Assembly: GCA_903848655.1 (NCBI GenBank)
Contig: CAINGT010000028.1
Coordinates: forward strand, 1 to 37,044
DNA length: 37,044 nt
Direction: 5' to 3'
Origin: an uncultured Sphingomonadales bacterium
Lineage (GTDB): Bacteria; Pseudomonadota; Alphaproteobacteria; Sphingomonadales; Sphingomonadaceae
The notes beneath the pieces are model-generated. The model made no database searches. It was not told where the DNA came from and saw only the letters and a program-made list of their open reading frames with translations. Both the position numbers and the translations under genes were made by a program. Of the stretch, positions 29,756 through 35,568 are shown piece after piece; positions within the stretch are counted from its first letter, which is position 1; each line of letters opens with the position of its first letter.

Positions 29756-30154
29756 ATGAAGCGAATGATGCGCCCGGTGCACCCCGGCGAAGTTCTGCGT
29801 GAGGACGTTATTCCCGCGCTTGGCAAGTCCAAGACTGAAATTGCCCGTCTGCTCGGTATTTCGCGCCAGACGCTTCATGACGTTCTGTGCGGAAAGCAGC
29901 CGGTGACGACCGGTCTAGAGCGTGATGCGAAAAAGTGGGAACCGGTTTTTCGCAATAAATCACGCGAAAACAAAGACTCTAGAGCGGAATGCGATTCAAT
30001 CTAATCGCATTCCGCTCTGGCACTGCGTTTCGCCAAATTGACTGGAACGACGCCAGAATCTTGGGCGAAGATGCAACTTGCCTACGATTTGCACGTGAAC
30101 ACTGCCGCAATGGCTGACCAATTGGCCGCAATCCCGACCCTGCAGGTGGCGTGA
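29756..30154 (+). pseudogene. higA: higA-type antitoxin gene split by a MITE-like element
   Basis: The first part (29756-29917) encodes a HigA/XRE antitoxin start: RPVHPGEVLREDVIPALGKSKTEIARLLGISRQTL, with the helix-turn-helix near residues 25-50. After GKQPVTTG a 100-bp repeat element intervenes. The same frame resumes at about 30018 with LALRFAKLTGTTPESW...MQLAYDLHV and ends at TGA 30152-30154. Removing the element restores one frame of about 98 residues, a normal HigA length. The element is in phase but brings a TAA, so translation ends after 82 residues with 29 foreign residues. The DNA-binding helix-turn-helix survives, so a truncated repressor could still be made. No higB lies upstream; uvrA is directly before it. 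A good AAAGGAG ribosome-binding site remains. Confidence 0.85.
29916..30018 (+). repeat. Two-hairpin MITE-like element, copy D, inserted in higA
   Basis: This is the basic 100-bp form (29918-30017) with GAGC...GCTC ends. Hairpin 1 is GCGAAAAAGTGGG...TTTTTCGC. It is followed by the spacer GAAAACAAAGACTCTA and hairpin 2, the perfect palindrome AGAGCGGAATGCGATT...CGCTCT. TA lies on the left and TG on the right. A TA target in a CTA leucine codon would explain both flanks if the right copy has since changed to TG. Confidence 0.88.
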
Positions 30155-30229
30155 TCGCTCGGGGGCTTGCGGGCCTATGACTTTCTGGAACCGGCCCGCA
30201 AGCGGCAGAAAGAGGTTGAAAATGGCTGA
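30155..30229 (+). pseudogene. C-terminal tail of a lost toxin-like gene upstream of the HTH antitoxin
   Basis: Reading on in phase from the higA stop, an open stretch encodes LRAYDFLEPARKRQKEVENG and then TGA (30227-30229). That stop overlaps the antitoxin ATG at 30222 in the ATGGCTGA arrangement typical of toxin-antitoxin pairs in which the toxin comes first. The charged tail fits the end of a HigB/Gp49-like toxin. No start codon or body of the gene is left. The family call is a guess. Confidence 0.4.
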
Positions 30230-30506
30230 TAACAAACACCGTGGCCCAACGCTCGACAGTGTCCTCGATGAAGCCCGGGTCCTTGCGGAATTCCAGGCCC
30301 AAGCCATCAAGGAAGTCATCGCATGGCAACTCGCCGAAGCCATGCGCGAGCGCAAGTTGAGCAAAAAGCGATTGGCAGCGCTGATGCACACCAGCCGAAC
30401 CCAGGTCGACCGCGTGCTTGACCCCGCCAACGGCAATGTCACGATCGAAACACTGCAACGCGCCGCCGCCGTTGTGGGGCGCAGAGTCCAACTCGCACTG
30501 ATTTGA
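30222..30506 (+). CDS. HTH (XRE-like) antitoxin
   Basis: This 94-residue protein (MADNKHRGPTLDSV...) has a helix-turn-helix: LAEAMRERKLSKKRLAALMHTSRTQVDRVLDPANGNVTIETL, residues ~43-84. It ends in AAAVVGRRVQLALI. This is the layout of antitoxins that follow HigB/RelE-type toxins. The remains of such a toxin end 8 nt inside this gene. The ATG at 30222 is preferred over one 15 codons upstream that lies in the toxin tail. The AGAGG ribosome-binding site lies in the toxin tail. It is intact and probably an orphan. Its 3' end is repeated, in a decayed form, near 34373-34420. Confidence 0.75.
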   Translation: MADNKHRGPTLDSVLDEARVLAEFQAQAIKEVIAWQLAEAMRERKLSKKRLAALMHTSRTQVDRVLDPANGNVTIETLQRAAAVVGRRVQLALI

Positions 30507-30630
30507 GCGCCAGATAGGTGGTTGCGCGGGCAAAGAGGGAGATCCGCCACTTTCTGGCAATTCGCCGCGATCCGGACGCCATATGCGCGCCTTGGTCTGC
30601 GGTGAATTACGTATACTGGCCCCGGAATTC
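30460..30630 (+). repeat. Direct repeat, copy 1 (antitoxin 3' end plus downstream)
   Basis: This stretch from the antitoxin 3' end to the GGCCCCGGAATTC motif matches 34373-34543 in the same orientation with a constant offset of 3913 bp and roughly 80 percent identity by eye. Shared stretches include TGGCAATTCGCCGCGATCC and GACGCCATATGCGCGC. The copies bracket the restriction-modification genes, the IS110/CRISPR relics and brnTA. Confidence 0.75.
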
Positions 30631-30740
30631 CCCGGAATTCCTACTGGCCCCGGAATTCCTAGCCTAGCGAAATCTGTCCCCAGCCTCTGACACTTACTTT
30701 TACGAAGATCTTAGGGCCGACACTATGCGGCCCCAGGGGC
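30601..30740. repeat. REP-like GGCCCCGGAATTC repeats in a gene-free stretch
   Basis: AATTACGTATACTGGCCCCG is followed by GGAATTC, and the TGGCCCCGGAATTC unit then recurs at about 30644. The same unit occurs at about 34530 and inverted at 36885-36898. The pattern resembles REP sequences tied to RAYT (IS200-like) transposases, but no such gene is in the window. GGCCCC-A-GGGGCC (30729-30741) touches the restriction gene stop. No gene is supported in 30507-30740. Confidence 0.5.
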
Positions 30741-31712
30741 CTATGAAGGGGAATGAGGACCGAGAAACTTATCGCCATTAAAGTGTATCATGTGGTCAGG
30801 CTCTTCGGCTATCCAAACTTCAGTTTCCCATGCGATCTGGGCAGCAAATTTCCTAAATCCCGCCCTATTCAAAAAGGCAGTAACGAAGACCAAGTCCGCC
30901 GTACAATTTGCCGCCAACCTCTCAATGGTCATTTTCCTCAATGAATCGATCGGGTTGGCTGAGTGGACCGCCTCAACAACAAACACCCAATTTTTCTCCG
31001 TCGAATAAGCGAGTACATCGGGTAGTTTATCATGGCTAAGTTCAAAAAATCCAAGGCTTTGAATTGCTTCATTATTCATATATAGGCCCTTGTCCTCGGT
31101 ATCGCCTACATACAAGATTTCTGAAGAGTACCCAAATCGAGGAAAAAATTCCTCGATTATAGCCTTCTGAATTTCATTATGATCACCGGGCCCAAGTTTT
31201 ATTTCTTCATTGTTGACCTTCACTGGCATCATCAGCATCTGTCGACGTTGTCTTAACTGTTCAGCGAGGAGTTCTCGGCCTTCATTAAACTTTTCAAGTT
31301 CCAAACGCCATTTATGGGTGCCAAATGCTTTAATTAGATCGGCGAACTCAGGGTTTATGGTGTAACCACGGGTGCCGTCATTGGTCGCAGCAGCTTCATT
31401 ACCGGCAGATTTTAGGACAATCCCAACCTCAACCGCATGGAGTAAGTCCTTTCGACGAATGTCGTCATATGAACCCGATGAAATCTTTTCGCCGAGATGC
31501 TCATTCATCCATCTGATGATATCCCGTGATCGTGGCTGATGGCTCCGGTCTTTCAGAATAATGTCAGACCAATGAGAGCCGGGTTTAAGCCCACATACCG
31601 AGATGAAGGCCTTTGCCATTTTGATTTTGCGGCGGGGGCTGACATCTGTTGGAACGCCAACCGATCCTAGGATGTGGATTGCTTCATCAACCAGCTGCTC
31701 AATTGAAGTCAC
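30741..31712 (-). CDS. PstI/BsuBI-type restriction endonuclease
   Basis: This 323-residue protein matches the BsuBI/PstI type II restriction enzyme family, whose known members cut CTGCAG. The C-terminal domain is almost textbook: GDHNEIQKAIIEEFFPRF, ILYVGDTEDKGLY, HDKLPDVLAYSTEKNWVFVVEAVHS (a PD...E-x-x type nuclease core), then IAWETEVWIAEEPDHMIHFNG at the end. The N-terminal helical part (1-150) fits the specificity region. The GTG start at 31712 has a strong GGAGG at a good distance. It lies 16 bp after the methyltransferase in the same direction. Base composition is clearly AT-richer than the flanks, a sign of transfer. Confidence 0.93.
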   Translation of the reverse strand: MTSIEQLVDEAIHILGSVGVPTDVSPRRKIKMAKAFISVCGLKPGSHWSDIILKDRSHQPRSRDIIRWMNEHLGEKISSGSYDDIRRKDLLHAVEVGIVLKSAGNEAAATNDGTRGYTINPEFADLIKAFGTHKWRLELEKFNEGRELLAEQLRQRRQMLMMPVKVNNEEIKLGPGDHNEIQKAIIEEFFPRFGYSSEILYVGDTEDKGLYMNNEAIQSLGFFELSHDKLPDVLAYSTEKNWVFVVEAVHSANPIDSLRKMTIERLAANCTADLVFVTAFLNRAGFRKFAAQIAWETEVWIAEEPDHMIHFNGDKFLGPHSPS

Positions 31713-31728
31713 CCGCTCTATCCTCCAT

Positions 31729-32760
31729 TCAAAAATTCAAAACACCCTGTGTTTGAAGACGTGTAGGCTCTATATTGGAATTCGACACTTTGCCGCAGAG
31801 ATACTCCGCACACGCTTGGGCTAAAGCATTGGCAAAGACCGGCGCCACGGCGTTGCCGATTTGGTAAAACTGGCTCGTTTCACCACCGGAAAACTCATAC
31901 CAGTCTGGGAACGATTGGAGCCTAGCCGCTTCCCTAACTAAAATACGACGACGTCTTCCGTCTGAAAGTCGGACCCTTAGCATATCTCCCGTTGCCCCTG
32001 CTAAATTGCGGCAAGTCAAGGTCCGAGAAGGTTTATGTAAATTCAAATCCCTTGGATTAACGCATTTCGAAGCCCGTTCATATTTTTCGATATAAAGATC
32101 TTGGCTCTTGGTCAGAAACTTGGACCCTTCGGGTTCCGCAGTGGCCATTGTCCCCAGCGCATCCCCCGCTGTAACCAGCCTGTTGATCGGGTTAGGAAAC
32201 CTAAAACCGCCCTTGTGCCCAACCACAATCATTCGCTCCCTGTTTTGGGGAACACCGTAATGAGATGCGTTTAGAAGTCGAAAATCAACCTGATATCCGA
32301 GGTCCTCAAGGCTGGTGATAATCTCTTCTAAATACCATTTATTTTTATAGAGAATTCCTCGAACATTTTCGAAGAGCCATAACCTCGGTCGAACTTGCTC
32401 AACGGCCGAGATGAAGGCCGGGAAGCCATCCCTTGTATCCTTAAGCCCCATCTGATTGCCACCGACGCTAAATGGTTGGCAAGGAGGGCCTCCGACTACG
32501 ATGTCAGCGGCGGGGAACTGAGTGGCTGGGGAGAGCGTGGCCTCTTCACATTTCCCTGACAAGTTTTTGTTATATGTATCGCAGCAGTCGCTATTCATCT
32601 CGTAGCCGATGGTTTCAAAACCTGCGGCCTCAAAACCCAAGGCCAAACCACCGCAACCCGCAAACAGATCCAAAGCTGTAGCAAATGGGCGGACCGGTCG
32701 CAGCGACTTTCCAATTTTGTCCATGTAATGAGTAGGATATTTCGAGGCCTCTAAGGTCAA
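31729..32760 (-). CDS. DNA (cytosine-5)-methyltransferase
   Basis: This 343-residue C5 methyltransferase has motif I ALDLFAGCGGLALGFEAAGF (residues 29-48), motif IV with the catalytic Cys in GGPPCQPFS (C94), motif VI ENVRG, motif VIII QNRERM and motif X QIGNAVAPVFANAL. It should protect the host from the adjacent endonuclease. The TTG start at 32760 has AGGAAGG nine bases away, while the ATG twelve codons in has no ribosome-binding site, so I prefer TTG. PstI-family enzymes are classically paired with adenine methyltransferases, so this pairing is notable. The AT-rich composition matches that of the endonuclease gene. Confidence 0.93.
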   Translation of the reverse strand: MTLEASKYPTHYMDKIGKSLRPVRPFATALDLFAGCGGLALGFEAAGFETIGYEMNSDCCDTYNKNLSGKCEEATLSPATQFPAADIVVGGPPCQPFSVGGNQMGLKDTRDGFPAFISAVEQVRPRLWLFENVRGILYKNKWYLEEIITSLEDLGYQVDFRLLNASHYGVPQNRERMIVVGHKGGFRFPNPINRLVTAGDALGTMATAEPEGSKFLTKSQDLYIEKYERASKCVNPRDLNLHKPSRTLTCRNLAGATGDMLRVRLSDGRRRRILVREAARLQSFPDWYEFSGGETSQFYQIGNAVAPVFANALAQACAEYLCGKVSNSNIEPTRLQTQGVLNF

Positions 32761-32821
32761 ACTTCAAAACCTTCCTAGTCTGGGCCACCCCACACGGGCT
32801 GACACTGGCTTAACTTTATCT

Positions 32822-32849
32822 CCCATATATCAGGTCGATCAAGTGTCAA
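32822..32849 (-). promoter_or_regulatory. Candidate promoter of the restriction-modification pair
   Basis: On the minus strand TTGACA (32849-32844) is followed after 16 nt by TATGGG (32827-32822). This lies about 60 bp before the methyltransferase start, in an AT-rich stretch. The -35 box is perfect and the -10 box is weak. No controller (C-protein) gene is seen. Confidence 0.4.
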
Positions 32850-32878
32850 TCGTTCCGTTTATGTTCTAATTTGACTGG

Positions 32879-33130
32879 CTAGGCTGCGACTGCCCATTTG
32901 TTGTGTTTGCGGACGAGAGCCGAAACTCTCCGCATAAGTAGGATACCCCTGTGAGCCACATCTTTGGATTGCTTAAGCCGTCCGTTTCCACTGATCTCGT
33001 TGTTCTGATCAGTTACCTTCACAAACTGATGGATTGTTTCGTTCCGAGCATTCCCCCATTCTCGTATCGCCACATATGCGGCTCTGAGTTCGGTCTGATC
33101 CTTAGATTCGATATCCTCGACCTGTTTCAA
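32879..33130 (-). CDS. Small HEPN-like protein or fragment
   Basis: The 83-residue frame begins at TTG 33130 (MKQVEDIESKDQTEL...). It contains EWGNARNETIHQF, an R-x4-H (R29, H34) in the RN-x-x-x-H form typical of HEPN ribonuclease motifs, followed by basic helices. Base composition is like the restriction-modification genes, which lie 118 bp downstream on the same strand. The frame is open for several more codons upstream (DGLGRLL) with no good start, so it may be the C-terminal remnant of a larger HEPN protein. No nucleotidyltransferase (MNT) partner is seen. The function call is tentative. Confidence 0.4.
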   Translation of the reverse strand: MKQVEDIESKDQTELRAAYVAIREWGNARNETIHQFVKVTDQNNEISGNGRLKQSKDVAHRGILLMRRVSALVRKHNKWAVAA

Positions 33131-33335
33131 CAGGCGACCTAGCCCGTCTTATTCACCGAGGGGCACCTGACTGGTTGGCGGAAGTGGCATAAAGCATTGG
33201 CTTATTGTAGGAAATTGGCGTCCAAACCAGTCCTGCAACGAGGCACAACAATTCCGAGGACATTGCGTAATTGCAGTAGCCACCCACCTTGTTGGCACGG
33301 AGTCGCATGAGCGCTCCAAACGAGGAGGGTGACCA

Positions 33336-33494
33336 ATGACACTGTATGTCGGATTGGATGTTAGTGACAAGACCACGCACATCTGTGTGGTTGATGGCGA
33401 GGGCAAAGTTCTGCGGCACGACGGCGTGGCGAGCGATCCGGATGTTTTGGCCAAGTGGCTGAAGCGGCGCTGTGCGGGTGTTGCGCTGGCGCGA
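33336..33494 (+). pseudogene. 5' stub of an IS110-family transposase
   Basis: The start MTLYVGLDVSDKTTHICVVDGEGKVL carries the DEDD-type RuvC-like first Asp motif (VGLDVSDKTTH) of IS110 transposases. LAKWLKRRCAGVALARV continues the family. The homology stops exactly where a CRISPR-like repeat starts (33495), and the frame then runs into repeat sequence. A good ribosome-binding site (GAGGAGGG) precedes the ATG. The rest of the ~300-400-residue enzyme is absent, so the element is dead. The 33149-33335 stretch is probably its left end and holds no other gene. Confidence 0.8.
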
Positions 33495-33590
33495 GTCGCG
33501 CCCGCACGGGGGCGTGGATCGAAACCGCAATCAGAAACGCGTAATGCGCCCCGAACTGAGTCGCCCCCGCACGCGCGGGGATAGTCCCAC
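33495..33590 (+). CRISPR. CRISPR-like repeat-spacer-repeat relic
   Basis: The 31-bp stretch 33495-33525 (GTCGCGCCCGCACGG...GTGGATCGAAAC) closely resembles a type I-C repeat, including the GTGGAT-x-GAAAC end. A 34-bp spacer-like stretch follows (33526-33559), which is a normal I-C spacer length. The next 31 bp (33560-33590, GTCGCCCCCGCACGC...GGGGATAGTCCCAC) share the GTCGC and CCCGCACG parts but end like a type I-E repeat. No cas gene is present. It is either a decayed one-spacer array or a junction of two arrays. Downstream, a short open tail (ARAEAEEAALDRLK, stop at 33642) may be the end of another lost gene. Confidence 0.5.
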
Positions 33591-33697
33591 GCTCGCGGCC
33601 CGTGCCGAAGCTGAAGAAGCCGCGCTCGACCGTCTAAAATAATTTCCGCATCTCCATTTATCTTGACGCGCCGCATTTCCGCATCTACATAAATCCT

Positions 33698-33970
33698 CTG
33701 CGGATCACTTACGACCCTGCCAAGCGCGCCGCCACTCTCGCCAACCGGGGGCTGGATTTCGCCGATGCCGCCGCAGTGTTCGCCGGGCCGGTTTTTGAAT
33801 TCGCCGATGATCGGGTTGATTATGGCGAACCGCGCACGATCACCGTCGGCTTGTTGGTGGCGCGCATGGTCGTGCTGGTTTGGACCCCGCGTGGCGCGGA
33901 CCGCCACATCATTTCGATGCGAAAGGCCAACGCCCGTGAACAACGCCGATACCAATCCCGATTGGGTTGA
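33698..33970 (+). CDS. brnT: BrnT-type toxin with no standard start codon
   Basis: The frame encodes LRITYDPAKRAATLANRGLDFADAAAVFAGPVFEF, then DYGEPRTITVGLL, RMVVLVWTPRG, and HIISMRKANAREQRRY. This is a full-length BrnT, a RelE-fold ribonuclease toxin that normally begins M-K/R-I-T-F/Y-D. Here CTG (33698) stands where ATG is expected, and the frame upstream to the stop at 33635 has no ATG, GTG or TTG. The first standard start is GTG 33776, which would delete 26 residues. The gene is either started weakly at CTG or silenced. It overlaps brnA by 35 bp. The sequence just upstream is a short duplicated motif (TTTCCGCATCT). Confidence 0.75.
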   Translation: MRITYDPAKRAATLANRGLDFADAAAVFAGPVFEFADDRVDYGEPRTITVGLLVARMVVLVWTPRGADRHIISMRKANAREQRRYQSRLG

Positions 33971-34187
33971 TTCCGATGATGCGCCCGAACTGACCGACGA
34001 ATGGTTTGACAAGGCCACGTTCAAGATCGGCGAAACCGTCATCCGTCGTGGCCGCCCGCCCGGTTCAACCAAACAGCAAGTTGCCTTGCGCATCGATCAC
34101 GATGTCCTGGCCCATTTCCGCGCCACCGGTGCCGGATGGCAAACCCGCATCAACGCCGCATTGCGCGAATGGATCGCCACCCACTAA
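33936..34187 (+). CDS. brnA: BrnA-type antitoxin
   Basis: This 83-residue protein contains DDAPELTDEWFDKATFKIGE and then a ribbon-helix-helix region, GRPPGSTKQQVALRIDHDVLAHFRATGAGWQTRINAALREWI, which fits BrnA, the autorepressing partner of BrnT. The GTG start at 33936 has AAAGG upstream and overlaps the end of brnT. The gene seems intact, so it would remain protective and could repress in trans even if the toxin is silent. Confidence 0.88.
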   Translation: MNNADTNPDWVDSDDAPELTDEWFDKATFKIGETVIRRGRPPGSTKQQVALRIDHDVLAHFRATGAGWQTRINAALREWIATH

Positions 34188-34891
34188 GCCACCCGCATGG
34201 AATTTCCGAGGACAGAGGGAATTCCAACAACAGTATATCCAATTGACAATGTCCACCACCGCGAGGTTAGCGGGCGGCGGGTGATCGTTGCGATGTGGAC
34301 CATGCGACTACTCGGGGCACGCCAGACCCAATAGCCTTCGCGCGAGGGGTGTAGGCTGTCGTTGAACAAGTTGCGCCGCTGCCGTTGTGGGGCGCAGGGG
34401 CCAACTCGCGCGGATTTGAGCGCCAGATGGGTGGTTGCACGGGCAAAGTGCAACATACACGACATTCTGGCAATTCGCCGCGATCCAGACGCCATATGCG
34501 CGCTTTGGTCTGGAGTGAATTGCGTATTCCGGCCCCGGAATTCTTTGGCCTCGGAATTCTCTTGGCCCTGAAAGTCGCTTATTATTGCCGAATGGGAGCG
34601 CGGCGTCAAATGGCCCGGCGGGACAGCGATACGGTTGCTGTCCATCGTCAGCCGAGATGGATTGGCGGCCATAGTCTGAAAATCGGCTTCGCTTGCCAAC
34701 ATAGGGTGGTCTGTCAGCCCCGCTGATCTATAGGCCGTTATTCCTCCTCTACTCCCGCCGAAGTACGAATTACGATTGCACGTTGCTTTTTCCCCAAAAA
34801 TGCACGCTGAAGTATCGCAGGTGCTTAGCCAGTAAGAAAGGGGTTAAGCAAAGCGGTACAGTAATCCCCCTGGGGTATGGGCGGTCTGATG
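34188..34891. other. 704-bp gene-poor stretch with repeat debris
   Basis: No supportable gene lies here. It holds GAATTTCCGAGGACAGAGGG and AACAACAGTATATCCAATTG, which resemble REP-type ends, and then the second copy of the direct repeat (34373-34543). The repeat begins with a decayed antitoxin end (AAVVGRRGQLARI, stop). REP units of the GGCCCCGGAATTC type are near 34530. Beyond 34600 the sequence becomes AT-richer and I recognise nothing. Confidence 0.6.
34373..34543 (+). repeat. Direct repeat, copy 2 (decayed antitoxin 3' end plus downstream)
   Basis: This is the partner of 30460-30630 at a fixed 3913-bp offset. Reading in phase with the antitoxin it encodes AAVVGRRGQLARI and a stop, against AAAVVGRRVQLALI in the intact gene, so an entire second antitoxin gene must once have ended here. 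Its upstream part is missing. Confidence 0.75.
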
Positions 34892-35164
34892 CTAACCAAA
34901 AATCTCGCTATGCGATCCCAATCGCGCCAAGCTCAACACGCCTTCCTGCTTAGCATGGATCAACACGAGGTCGGGTTTAACATGGCAGTCGCGGAAGCCC
35001 TTCCAATCCCCCTGCAAGGAGTGATCGGATAGCCTTTCCGGCAACTCCGCATCGGCTGCCAGCAGCTCGATTATGGGAGTGAGCTTTTTCGCCAGCTCGG
35101 GGTCTGTTTTCAGCTCGCGCTTATAGTCACGCTTGAAGCGGCCCGCTGTTTCAATGGCACGCAT
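34892..35164 (-). CDS. yafQ: YafQ-type mRNA interferase toxin
   Basis: This 90-residue RelE-superfamily protein begins MRAIETAGRFKRDYKREL. It carries the YafQ pattern LPERLSDHSLQGDWKGFRDCHVKPDLVLIH, and ends LARLGSHSEIFG. The His and Asp positions (DH, CH, PD, SH) are those used in YafQ catalysis, and all are present, so the toxin looks active. The ATG at 35162-35164 overlaps the stop of an upstream small frame (TGATG). That frame is broken by a MITE-like element, so the normal expression context is disturbed. A DinJ-like antitoxin lies ~400 bp away on the other strand. Confidence 0.85.
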   Translation of the reverse strand: MRAIETAGRFKRDYKRELKTDPELAKKLTPIIELLAADAELPERLSDHSLQGDWKGFRDCHVKPDLVLIHAKQEGVLSLARLGSHSEIFG

Positions 35165-35410
35165 CACAGCAAATCCTTGGCAGGGTCGTCTGCCTGCGGC
35201 GGCGGAACCACGTTCACTGCTGGGGGCAGCGGGACAATAGAGCATGATGCGAAAAAGTGGGCACCGGTTTTTCGCAAAAAATCATGCGAAAACAAAGACT
35301 CTTAGAGCATGATGCGATTCTTTCTTATCGCATCATGCTCTAGATGCGGGCATGGGCATCAATGGAATTGGGGCAACAGATGCCGCCCCCGCTATAGGTC
35401 GCGCGGGCAT
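35164..35410 (-). pseudogene. Small ORF coupled to yafQ, broken by a MITE-like element
   Basis: The tail (35238 down to 35164) reads IVPLPPAVNVVPPPQADDPAKDLL and stops with TGA overlapping the yafQ ATG. On the far side of the repeat (35410-35342) the same phase reads MPARPIAGAASVAPIPLMPMPAS. Removing the element and one TA copy joins them into one 47-residue frame. The place, directly upstream and translationally coupled to a toxin, is where an antitoxin is expected, but the Pro-rich sequence is not a DinJ/RelB that I recognise. It could be chance, or the end of a larger gene. Confidence 0.4.
35238..35342 (+). repeat. Two-hairpin TA-flanked MITE-like element, copy E
   Basis: This 101-bp element (35240-35340) has exact TA flanks and GAGCATGATGCG...GCTC ends. 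Hairpin 1 is GCGAAAAAGTGGGCACCGGT...TTTTTCGC, followed by the GAAAACAAAGACTCT spacer. Hairpin 2 is a sequence variant (AGAGCATGATGCGATT...AATCGCATCATGCTCT is replaced in the middle by CTTTCTT). It is diverged from copies A-D, so the family has subtypes. Confidence 0.88.
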
Positions 35411-35528
35411 GGGCTGCACGGCCCCGGCTCAATGTCCTATTTGTCCTGCTACGTGCTAATGTGCTGCACGTGCTGCTGGATGGTACGGAAGGGTTGACCC
35501 AATGAATTTAATCCCCCATTTACACTGC

Positions 35529-35547
35529 GTAGCTACAATGTGGCTAC
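35529..35547. promoter_or_regulatory. Operator-like palindrome upstream of dinJ
   Basis: GTAGCTACA-A-TGTGGCTAC is a near-perfect palindrome (one mismatch) ending 21 bp before the dinJ start. TGTAGCTACA-type palindromes in front of RelB/DinJ-type antitoxin genes are common autoregulatory operators, so the site probably binds the DinJ dimer. Confidence 0.6.
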
Positions 35548-35568
35548 TGATTGATAAAGGGACGAATG

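Noticed and set aside
33545..33642. Short plus-strand frame MRPELSRPRTRGDS...ALDRLK through the second CRISPR-like repeat
   Set aside because: The Ala/Glu-rich end looks gene-like, but the frame runs through repeat sequence and is only 32 residues. It is treated as relic debris.
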